Shown here one piece after another: positions 1 to 12,228 of a stretch of 29,377 nt of DNA. The DNA lies in contig RCAB01000650.1 of the NCBI GenBank assembly GCA_003640385.1, forward strand, positions 1-29,377, in the 5' to 3' direction. Position 1 is the stretch's first letter. Each line of letters starts with the position of its first letter. Both the position numbers and the translations under genes were made by a program. Origin of the DNA: Setaria digitata. Lineage: Eukaryota > Nematoda > Chromadorea > Rhabditida > Setariidae. The notes beneath the pieces were generated by a model. It had not been told where the DNA came from. It saw only the letters and a list, made by a program, of their open reading frames with translations, and did not search any database.

Positions 1-537
1 AAAAAAAAAAAAAAAACTCACTTAAATATGTTGATTTATTCAAAAGCTTTTAATTTACTGAAATTAATTACTTACTGTATTGAAAATATATAAGAAAAAA
101 TTTGTTATAAGTTTTTTTTTTTTTTTTTTTCTATTACTGAAATCGTTACTGGAAGAAATAATTATCAAACATGGTGGATAAAAATGTAGTCTAGGAGTAA
201 GTAGCAAGAAGGAAAAAAAAAAAAAAAAAAAAAAAAGAGAGAAAAAAAATTAACTTTTATGTCTTCGAACGATTTTTGTTTAGCATTTTTCGAATTACAC
301 TACTTCCTATATTGCCGTCATCATGCACTTTGCATCTAATTTCCATTTCCGGTCTAAATATATGTTTAATGTTGATATGCAAATTTTAAAACGAAATTAT
401 TTTTCTGTGGATGCTCTATCTGATAGGTCGATGATAAAAAGTTTGATTAAAGAGCTTATATTCATTCCCATTGCACAATCATTTCCTTTTTGTTATCTTT
501 CGCATCAACATTTTATTTATTTTTTCCGCTGTTTTAG

Positions 538-550
538 CCAGCAGAGAAGA
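538..550 (+). CDS. Tentative 13-nt microexon of an upstream gene
   Basis: CTGTTTTAG precedes and GTAAGT follows a 13-base block (1 base plus codons for QQRR). It would join in frame to 1107. Very short and supported only by splice-site look. Confidence 0.15.
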
Positions 551-573
551 GTAAGTAAGATTTAATACCTCAG

Positions 574-1049
<476 letters not shown>

Positions 1050-1106
1050 GCTCCCTGTATTGATACTGAAAAATTCTCCGGTCGAAATGAAATACTGAAG
1101 AGACAG

Positions 1107-1174
1107 GTTGGAAACTTAGCCAATCTCTTTTCACCAGACTTTTTCATCGACAGTGTAATGACTGAATTAGAAAG
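1107..1174 (+). CDS. Tentative penultimate exon of an upstream gene
   Basis: After AGACAG, 22 codons 'VGNLANLFSPDFFIDSVMTE' + LE plus AG, then donor AG|GTATAA in phase 2. The open, coding-like frame extends back to the CT repeat ('IDTEKFSGRNEILKRQ'), so the 5' end is uncertain. No family recognised. Confidence 0.3.
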
Positions 1175-1736
1175 GTATAAATTTAGAAGGTTCAGAATAA
1201 TATAATTGTTATCCCATATGTATTTAGGTTAAAATGATGAAAAATAATTTTTCTTTTTTAATCCTTAAAATTTTTGAAATCATTTCATATCGAATTGATT
1301 TTCGGAAGTTATTTTTTTTTTTTTCCTTTGTAATGAATATCATTTATTTTTCTTTTGAAATATAAGAGACAGAAATGATAATTGGTAAAATTTTTATGTT
1401 TTTTTGAATAACTATTTTTCAGAAGTTATATGAGGCAATCTTAAGATAGGCCCACAATATGATTAGTTCAACAGTAGATAAGAGATCGTGTTTGTAAAAG
1501 ATGAAGTTGTAAAATTAAATTTATCGATGCATCATAATTCTAATTGATACTTGGCCAATAAGACTGCAGTATATCTAAGGTCCTAGCAATAAGTAAGTGG
1601 TAAAAGGCATTCAATTAGCTAAATATGAACGATGTATTTTTCATCTCTTCTTGATGGTGACATTCACTACTAACATTTTCATTTTCCCTTTCATTTTCAT
1701 TTTTCTTTTCTTTTTTTTTTTTTTTTTCTTCTAAAG

Positions 1737-1797
1737 AGGCAATGGAAGTATTAGTGCGTTAGAACACAGACATCCATCATTGTCTAGGCTTCTCTGA
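1737..1797 (+). CDS. Tentative terminal exon of an upstream gene
   Basis: Follows a long polypyrimidine run ending CTAAAG. One base completes the Arg codon from 1174, then 'GNGSISALEHRHPSLSRLL' and TGA. The phase matches the donor at 1175. A possible AATAAA signal lies at 2178-2183, a motif common by chance in such AT-rich DNA. Function unknown. Confidence 0.3.
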
Positions 1798-3684
1798 TAG
1801 TTCTGTCCTTTTCTCTCTCCTGTATGGCCTTGAATAATTCCTCACTCTCGGCACTTATCTGTTTCTCGTAAACCTTAAGAAGCCTGAAATGGTTCAATTT
1901 TTCGGCATTTGTTTTTTTTTTTTTTTTTTTTTCTTACTTTCCTTTCATATATCTTTCCTCTGTCGCGTAATAAGTATTTGTAAAATACACTATATTAGTT
2001 ATACATTAGATTCTCTCCGGATATTGATATTTCTCGACATTACTTCTGCATTAAGTGCTACTATATCCTGCTGTGAAAACTTCTTATCCCTCATTAGTTC
2101 TTTAATAATTAGCAAATTTTCAATTTAGCAATAACAGTGTTTTAGGTGAATTTTTCTATAAGTGTCACAATGTTTTTAATAAACTAACATGCATTATTCA
2201 CTTTAGTATTTGTTGAGAAAAAGAAAAGATTGTTTGGTAAAGAAAATTGGCAGTAATGAGTCAAATTTCATTCTCAGCAACAGATTTCAAATACTTCTAA
2301 TACATTAAAAAAAAAAAAAAAAACTATTATTTTATTCGCCTAAATTCCTGAAAATTTATTTCCACGTTAAGAAAAAATTTTTGAATAAATAAAATGACTG
2401 TTTTACGATAAAAGTAGTCCAAATACATGCAGATTGAGTGAGGAGGATTTTTTGCTGCCTTTTTCCAAAAAAAAAAAAAGAAACCATGCGAGAAATTTTT
2501 TTCAATTTGTAAAAAGTGAACATGGGGCAGATAAAATAATGAGGAAGAGTGGAAATTAGCAATTTCTAACCCTTGATGTGAAGATAGCTATTCTGTTTTT
2601 AATATTAAAATATAATTAGAGAGTTTAGAAAACGTTCCATTTCTGATGTTTATATTTGTAGAATTTTAAACGAAATCCAAAGATATTATGAAATTTATCG
2701 TTAGAAAAGTATATAAATAATTAGATTAATAAATAAGAAGAACTAGTTGGTATGACTTGAATGTCATTAGAATAAAAAAAAAAAAAGAAACATGCCGAAG
2801 AGAGGGAGGCAAATAAACTTTCTTTCAAGCCTATCCTTTTTCCAATTCACTTAATATTACATTCAATAATTATCAGTTCTGAAAAACTGCGAGGATTTCT
2901 TGATAATTGATGATTTTACAAAACTATGTAAAATCTTCATCTGATGAAGAAGAAGTAGCAAGAATGTTACTTTTAATGTTATTAATTTCGTCTTTATATT
3001 TTAATTAATTTTTTCTTTTTAACCAAGTAATAATTCCTTTCCTTTCTTTTAAATAACAGTGTCTCAATTGATAAGCTTTCATCCGTACCTTATCCATTAT
3101 AGTGATTGCTTAAGTGTTCATTTTTTTATTTTGTATTTGTTCAACTGCTTTCCTTTTTTTTTTCTTTTTACTTATTTACCTCCTCATATTGTTTCATCAT
3201 TTAATTTTGCTTTCGTTGCATATATTCCATAAAAACAGTTAATAGATTCACAAAAGGATGTTATAAGAAACTGGAGATAATGTTTTGAAAAATATTTCAA
3301 AAATTCCAGAACTAATTAGTCTCTACTTCCTCGTAAGATTCAGTAGTAAAAGGTAGCGTTATATCAGTGAACGAATTTCTGTTTCTTTTTTGTTTTTGTT
3401 TTTTTTTCTTTCTAAAATAACAAATGTTTTTCGATTTAGGTTGTAACAGATGTTGAATTATATCCGCTCGAGCTTTCATTCCCTATGAGCGTTGTAGCAC
3501 AGATCGTAAAACTTTTAGCAAAATGAAAGAAAAGCATCAGTCCATATGTCTAGCGATTTGACCTCTGTTCTCTTGTTAATCTGAAAATTAGTCTTATTTT
3601 ATGATTGAAAAATGAAAAGTGGGTGATTTGAAATGAGTAATTAGAAGGGATGAAGAAATGAGAATTTCTTGCATGTATTAATGT

Positions 3685-3700
3685 TTTATCAGCTGATAAA
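3685..3700. promoter_or_regulatory. Abutting inverted CTGATAAA motifs (GATA-factor-type palindrome)
   Basis: TTTATCAGCTGATAAA is a perfect 16-bp palindrome made of two head-to-head CTGATAAA motifs. Extended TGATAA is the known binding motif of nematode gut GATA factors. It lies 3.1 kb before the first ATG of the nesprin-like gene. Role is inference. Confidence 0.3.
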
Positions 3701-5656
3701 TTTTTGATCTAATTTGAAGGCATTAATTTATGGCTCCTAATTAAGATTTTGATAAATTGCAATTTAGTAAGTTCGTAAACAAGGTTGCAGTGTTTGTGCG
3801 CTTATTAAAATTGCTTTCAAATTCTCACTTATGAGTCAATTCTTGCTCAATTTTTAATAGATCCTTAATGTGTAATAATTTTCTGAAGCTGTTTAGTTAC
3901 GAGCCATTCAGAACAGCTGATTGGGTGAGAATATTCTTTAAAGCTTTTGTAAACGATTAATTCTATTTCGTGTTCCCTCAGATATGAATTTTTATGAAAG
4001 TTAAGATCGGTAACAGTGGAGGAAAAAAAAAAGTTACTGCTGTCAGCAGTACCTTTCTTGCTAATTTCACTTAAAAACTACTCGGTAATTCATATTTACG
4101 GATGCTGTATAAAACCTTTGTATTTTCTGAAAAAATAATTTCAAATGTTATTTTGCGACACTGATTCATTTTAATAAGTTGTTCCTAGATTTTTTGTTTT
4201 TATCATCCTAATTTTCGTTTTTGGATTTCATGGAAATGCATGTATTTCTTTTTGTAATTAATAAGTCGCTGCAAAACACTACGAATGAAATTATGTGCTT
4301 TTAATAATTCCTTCAGTGAATATTTATTTTACACTGCGCGTTTAATAAAATAACATCGTCGCGTTATTTTATTTCAGCTAAGTTTAGTAATTTAAAAAAA
4401 TTACTTAACTCTGTGTTTTTAGCAGCTCTCGAATGGAATCACCAGAAAGAATTTTATCCGGCAGAGGTTTGCTTCTTTTGAAATTTATAAAATTTTACAT
4501 TAATATTTGTTTTGTCACTTCTGACTTTCATAGAGAGGCCACAAGATAGAGGATGATATGGGGAGCAGTGTATTTTCTTATGGCGCATAATTCATCATGA
4601 CATAAAAGAAATGAGTTTTTGTAGTTCCTGTCATATATTTCCTGGATTTATTATTATCATTCATCAGACATATTCATAATAAAGCTCGACGATCACTATT
4701 TACCAGGATTTTAATATAACTTTATCGAATGGAGAAATGAGCCTAATATTTAACCTTATACATTGTATATCATAATGTACCACATGCGCTTATTTAGTCA
4801 TTTCACTTATATTGAATATTTTCGCAAAATATCCTATAAATGTAATAACTGTAGTCATTAGATTAATCAAACTTTTATGTGAGGCACTATTAGCTACTGT
4901 TAATTAGATATTTATTTGAATGATACAGAATTTGAGCGCATCTTGATAATGATCATATCATCATAATTATTAAAACATCCATTCATTTAGTGTGATCTTT
5001 TTCACGTTATTGGTCACCACCACAATCAAAAGTAACACTCTACGGTTGTTTGTCACCTTAATGCGTTTATACCACGAAGTTAACCCTAACAGTTCAGTAT
5101 TTAGAACATTGCTACCCTTAGTGGTTCTCATTATTTATTTCAATCAATTTATTCGTTATTTCTGCTTGTACTCTATGTGCGTCTAATGCCTGTGTATGTG
5201 TCTATGATGCCACATAGATAATATGCATTTCTCGTCATTCTTGCTTCATATCATGTGATGATCAAGAGCAGTCGTCCTACACCTCAATTTTGTTTACCTA
5301 AAAAATTTTGATCGTTGATAAAGAAAGTAAAGGACCATAAAGGTTCTTTACCTGCTCATTTCACTTCCTGCTCTCATGCTCCTTCTTCTTCCTAGTTTAG
5401 AGTTTGCTATTAAAGGTCTAGGGTAGATAGTGAATGTCTGCAAATATGACAGATGTTTGCTTTTTCCTAATTGAGCGGACTCTATTTAATTAATTATATT
5501 TAATAGGAGCAATTTTGACTGATTTTAAATTTTCATCCATGTTCATCACTGTATCCTTGGACATGCCGTAGACAATCATTAATTATGTTCTCGTATCCTT
5601 GAACCTTTTATTTAAATCCATTAATTATCTCGTCAACTAAATTGATCAAAAAGCCT

Positions 5657-5658
<2 letters not shown>

Positions 5659-5698
<40 letters not shown>

Positions 5699-5720
5699 TA
5701 TATTTTAAATATATCCATTC
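5659..5720. repeat. (TA)n microsatellite and adjoining AT-only DNA
   Basis: About 15 TA units followed by AAAATATATATATTTTAAAT-type sequence; can fold on itself, but is ordinary simple repeat. Confidence 0.9.
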
Positions 5721-6832
5721 CTGTTTCATCTGAAAGTGTGTATACCTGGTGACGACCCTATTAAGAGAAAATATATATAGCGTACTGTCAACCGCACGAT
5801 ATTTTATCTGTCAACTGTATCCCTTGCAGAAGTTCATGTATACGTCTCCAGCATGCTGCACTTGTTTTCCATTTCTTCGACGTAAGCTTTCCTTGTGTTT
5901 TTTTTTTTTTTTTTTTCATATCATATAATTTCTTTTTAATTGTTGAATGAAACATTTGAAGAATGCTTGAGCAGAAATCCTTTGGCCTAATTAATCATTA
6001 TTATGCAAAGATCAATAAGGAGTACTAGGAAGAGAAATAGAAATGCTAAATTGTCTGCTCGGTTAATGTTAATCATTTCTGTAAATAAGCAACAGGGAAT
6101 TAAATTTGATTTTTTCTCCATCACCTTGCTAAATTTTGAAGTCTATGACCTTATCTTCTCAGGGGTTAGTGCTACTAGTTTAAAGACATATAGTAATTAA
6201 AATTGCTTAACAGATTAATTGTTTTCTCTTCATGAATTGTCTCTGTTATAAATAAGCAGCCAAAAAAGTAAACTAAATGTTTGTTATTGGTATTTTTCGT
6301 ACTATCCCATATTTTCATCCACCTGCTTCTCGATACTAATACATCTTCGCTACCAAAACTGCTTCATGAGAGAGAAAAAAAAAAAAAAAAGCTTGAAAAT
6401 TTGACAATCATTATTTCTTGGATCTACTGATTTAGCCATCGTTTAGCTGCAGCTGTGTAGCTATCAAAATTCTCATGAATCATTTTTAAGTGTACTTTCT
6501 CTAGCCTGATAATACTATAATAGCAGTAGAGCTCCATTTGCTGCCACTGTTCAGCATTGTTTTATATTATTCAAGAGTATTGACCAAAGGAAGGAGAAGC
6601 AGTGAATTTCACTTTTTTTTTTTTTTTTTTTTTGGGAAAGCAATCGATATTATCTGGAAATCTGCACAACTTCAAACTGATTTTTCCCACTAAATTAGGC
6701 AGCAAATTGAAGAAAAAAAAAAAAAAAAACCTGGATCTAAACGTGCTGCAAAGCTGATTATTCATTATATAATTTATTAAATTCACCTGATATTATTTTT
6801 TCTCTAATAAGAGGAAATTATTATAAATTTGG

Positions 6833-6940
6833 ATGATGGAATATAAATCATCACTGACTGGTCTAAAGCGAATTTCAGATGAGCACGATCAAATTCAGAA
6901 GAAAACATTCACCAAATGGGTTAATTATCATCTTGAAACG
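6833..6940 (+). CDS. anc-1: Exon 1: start codon and beginning of CH1
   Basis: Encodes residues 1-36. 'DEHDQIQKKTFTKWVNYHL' is the classic opening of an actinin-type CH1 domain and its first actin-binding segment. Two ATG codons sit side by side at 6833 and 6836, with an in-frame TAA at 6824. The donor is ACG|GTTTGT, phase 0. A consensus-like TTTCAG (6873-6878) lies inside the exon, so a different upstream first exon cannot be excluded. Confidence 0.75.
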
Positions 6941-9900
6941 GTTTGTTTTCGTTTTATTCATTTTATCTTATCTCTAATCGGATATTTTCATCCTTCATTA
7001 TTATCATTATTATCATCTTAGTTCACCATCATCTAATGCACCGTTCGAGAACAATCGTTTAAAATTGACCTAATGATGGTACAGCTAAACAAATTTTTAT
7101 AAAATTTTTGTTGTGAAATAGAAAATTAATTACTATTAAATATGAATGAGAAATTGCATGGGCAATCAAATAATTGAAGCTAATTTTAAGCAATTCTAAG
7201 TGATTTTAAGATCAAGCAAATTATCCTTTCTTCCTCAGTAACATTTTATCCTATTCTTACGTTTGTGTTTAGAAGTGATAACTCTATTTTCTACCTAGAA
7301 AAGGTGTCAAAAACTTTGAAATTTTTCCATCTCCTAATTTCTAATCGAGTGTATCGAAAAATTTTAATCCAAATAAATTCTCAATCAAAAGAATTTTTTT
7401 GAGAGCCTCGCTTCTGCTCTGAAGTTGATGATCCATTCAGTTTTTCAAATACTCTAGATTCAGACAATGCAACCATTTTTTTTAGTCCTCTTTTGTTTCC
7501 AGCGGAAATTGTAAATCATTAAAGCATAGTTGACGCTACAATTCAAAACCAACTTAGTACGGGTAATCAGTTCGCCTTTCCGCACAAATTACAATAAAAT
7601 TTTGATTTCTTATTCGGATATTTCCTGCTGTTGGAGAGCATTCACCTGCCTACGCTTTCTCTTCGTCCTTGTGCCAGTTATTACAAGAAATCTCATTTTA
7701 CACTTCCACTGAAAAACATCACCCATAAATCAACATTTCACCATTTATAAATTCAGCATTGTTCTATTGTTGTAATTCATGTTTCAGTAATCAGTAGCAT
7801 TTCTTTTAAGAAGAATAATTCATGCTGGATTTTATAAAAATTTATGCGACAAGCACGGTTTTCGCAAGTTTATCTTAGAATAAAATAGGTTTAAGTTTGG
7901 AAAACTCAAGTTAGAGAAGTTAAGTGTCATGTAAATCTTTCCCGAATAATAATCAGAACTTTGATCATTGAAATTTAGTTTTTTTTTTCTTTTTAAAATT
8001 CAATTTATTGGAACAATTACAAAATTTATTTATTGAGACAGCTTTTTTTAAATCTCAAATTGATCTGTTCATTTTTATGCCCTGGCATTGCTCATTTCTG
8101 TTCTTTTGGCTTTTGTTTATTCATCTTGCTGGAACTTCACTTTTTCTATCAAATGAATTGCATTTTATTAGCAAATGTAAACTGTCTAGTTAAGTTTCAG
8201 TTTTTTAGTTGTTTCATTGTGATGAAAAAGTGAATTGGTCTTAGCTGAGCAGTTTTTGCATATTCAATTCAAACAATTTGATATTCGATGAATTCAGTAC
8301 AAAAAACTTTTTTTTTTTCTTTTTTTTACAAGAGAATATCTTCCGACAATGAATAATTTATAAACAAATAAATCAAATCTCTTAATCTGAATTATACTGC
8401 TGCGAATTTCATTCACGTAACAGGTTAACACTTTTCCTTATGAAACGTATTATTTCCTTAAAGTTCGTAGCAAATTTCGTCCAACTGATTTATTTAAATT
8501 TTCGCGTAAATGACTTCAATGGGTTGGTAATATTCGCCAATTTTTAGTCCCTCCGAATAAGTTATCATTCGAATAAGCCTTGAAGGTATTATATGTATCT
8601 TATTGGGACGTGAAATAAAATATAGCACGCTTTTCATTTTTTGAAAATTATTTGGTGTATTAAATTGAAGAATGTAAAATTTGATAAGCTTTCCAAATGC
8701 AAACATTTTGTCACAAATATGAAGCAGTGATTTGTTTCGCAGATTCTTAACATAATAAGATAATAGAATGATGAATTTGTTTGAAAGTATATTTAAATGT
8801 TCAGCACACTCTCAATTCGCTCTATCTGAAAAATTCAAATGCATAAATTTATATCACTTCTTCCTATTCGACCAGTTTGCTGTAGCGTCTTCAAATTTTG
8901 CTTAAGAATTTTAGCACCATATTTTGTTGCACCTTATCATTATCATCTTGCAGCTATTCTATCTGAGGAAAATGGTCTTAGAAATATAAGGTTATAAAAT
9001 ATGTGTCATAATATAGTATACTAAAATTAATGCTAATAAAGTTTTTTAATGAAGTAATAATACTTTTAGCATAGTTCATCGGGGTTGGTCGAAGATCTAT
9101 TTGAGGATCTCAGAGATGGCGTACTTCTATGTCATCTCATTGAAGTTCTTACCGGTGAAGCATTGGTAAGCCATTCCATTACTGTTTTTAAATATTATAG
9201 TAATTTGTAAAATAATAAAATCTTGCTACTATTAGTAATCATAACTCTAAATTTACTGAAAAGAAAAAATGAATATAGTACTGTAATGTTAAAAAAACGA
9301 ATATAATGATACTGTAATACTGAATTGGACGAAGAATGCGTCCAAAGGAATAGAAAATTATTCAATGTGAGAAAAATTTATCACCCGATCAAGGCCAAAT
9401 TTTTGATATATGAAATATAAAGGAAAGCTAAAAATTGAATTGATTGAAAGCTTTCATCTTAAAAGTTTAAAAAGTAAGTCAATTTGTATTTTCGGTTTAT
9501 TCGGCAATCTTGTATTACATTGTTTTAGCCAGTTAACAAGGCAAAGGAATCAAAACGGGTACATCATATTAGTAATTTAACAACAGCACTAGCAGCTTTA
9601 CGACGCCGTGGTCTTGACTTGGTTAATAATAATCCAGCAGATATAGCTAATGGAAATCCTCGAATAATCTGTGGACTGATCTGGCAGATGATTCTTCATT
9701 TTCAGGTGCAGTAAGTTTTCATCAAAAGTCTCTAAGTGCTTTTCAAGAACTTCGAGTTAAATTCGACTTCAGTTTAACAGATTAATTTTGAGATAATAGA
9801 TTTCTTAAAATATGGATTATTTTCTATCCTATTCTGTCGAGATCTTTTTGTACAGATTGAAACAAACGTTCAACTGTTGAAAGAGTGGGGATTTGAGCTT

Positions 9901-12177
9901 GAATTGGCCAACAGTCCATCAACATCTAGAATTAGTAACGGAAATAGCCCTTTCAACCGATTACCACACCAGTTACGTATTGGACGCTTGAAAGCACCTG
10001 TTGATCGTGTAGTATTACGATGGGTAAATGCACAGCTCTCGAGGTATTTTTTTGCTAATCTGCTATTGAGCATGCATTTTTAAGAAAATAATTACTTAGT
10101 TGGGTGATATAGTCAAAAAAATGCGAATATTTCGATGCAAACAAATAGATTGTAGACGTTTCTATTAAAAAGACACGATTTGTTTGTGGATGAGAAATTT
10201 GTAGAGAAATGAAAGTTAAAAGTGTAGCATTATGATTACACGAATTGTCTTTTAGATCTTATAACATCAACCTAACGGATATGGATAAGAGTTGGCGTGA
10301 CGGGATTGCTTTCAATGCATTGATACATCGCATTAGGCCTGAGCTGATTGATATGGATATTGTGCGACAAAATACTCCTAAAAAGAACCTTGAGCAGGTA
10401 GATAAGTTTCACTTGTTTGATTCACAGCTTAAAATTCAAAGCAGGAGAAATTAAAATCAAAATCTTTGAGAATAATTTTTCATTCCTTCATCATCCGTTT
10501 TTCGAATATTCATATTAAGTACATCAGCCAGGAACGTCTTTTGTTTTCTACTACTTGTGATCAAGGAAGTGATTACGTACACATCATAAAATTTCAGGCT
10601 TTTCGACTTGCAAAGGAACATCTGCATATACGACCATTACTAGATGTGGAAGATATGCTATGTGATAAATCAGATAAACGATCTGTAATTACTTATGTAT
10701 CACAGTTTATTCGTACTCTGAAACATCTAAGACCTATCACCACCACTCCATTGATTGACGATCATGCACTAATTGGTTGGATGGAAAATACCTTGTGTAT
10801 CTTGAATTCTGCTCCTAGTGCACCACTTTACGATCAGTATCAGGTAATTGCAAAAATCCATCTCAACAAATCATCACTGTCAAAGTTGTAGAAAAGTTAA
10901 ATCTTGTCACATTTTAAAAATTTCAAAAATATGATGTTCATTGAATATAATTATGAAAACATCTTTACATTTAATTAAATTCATATAAAATTAAAAAATG
11001 CATATTACAGACATATTTATTATTGCGAAAACAATATTTTGAACATCGCCATGCGTACTACTCACTTCGCGAACATTCAACTACACTACCGGAAGGTGAA
11101 TGGAATCGGATTGAAACAAGGTAAGTTTGTATTTATTATAATTAAAAATTATCATAATTCAAAAAACAGTGGCCACCCCTGATAACTATGAAGAAGTCGA
11201 CAAATTTTAATATGATGTCCTCATACTAAACCAACAAAAATAGATTGGAAAACCATACAGCTGGTACAGGAAACACTTTTTCTATATCTTCTAAAAATAT
11301 TCCGATTGCTATTTGCTTAGTAAGAAATGATTGTGAAAGTTCCATTTCCATTCGAGGCTACTTTTTTAACACAGCTTTCCTTGTCGTCTCACTATTGTTA
11401 CGAAACCTTGAAATATAATGATGAATGTTGTAAAAAAGTACTCTTCGATTTATAATGTATTGCTTTTATTGTCCTCTCATCGGTATATTTTTTTAATTTT
11501 AGTTGGGATGAATTTATTTGTAAATTTCATTTCTGCCTTATGGACAGAAACATTCTTTCTTTCCATACTGATAAAAATACATTCCGTCTAAACTCCATTC
11601 CGTACTTACTCATGAAGCACGAGAAAATTAATGCCACCTAGAAGCATCATGATTCACTTTGATACAAAAGCGCTAAAGAAAGTAAAAAAGAGCAAAAATA
11701 TGACAAAGCAGCTTTACTTCCTGATACATTTCATATCAACTATGCAATTGCATATGATAATATGTTTACAATTACCTCTATTAATGGTAATATATTTCAT
11801 TCTTGAACATGTTAACATAATTTGCAGTAGGGCACTCTATGCTCGACTTCGTTAATTAACTGAGTGTTTAGTAAATAGTTTGAAAATGCCATTTAAATTC
11901 CTTTACAATTTTGTAAAATTATGGTAGGAATATAGTATAAAGAAGTGAACAAATGGTATGAAAAACCTTTTGCGTTCTCTGCGTTTTAAACATTATTTCT
12001 TCATTCAACAAATATATACCTGCATACAATCATCAAAAGCAGTTATTAAAGTCCTAACATATTTTTTTTTTGTTATCGTCTCTTATTTGAATAATAATAA
12101 AAAGAGCAACAAGAAAAACATCTTGGTAACTTTGCAATATCAGTTTTCATTATCACAAAATTAATGATATTATTGAA

Positions 12178-12228
<51 letters not shown>

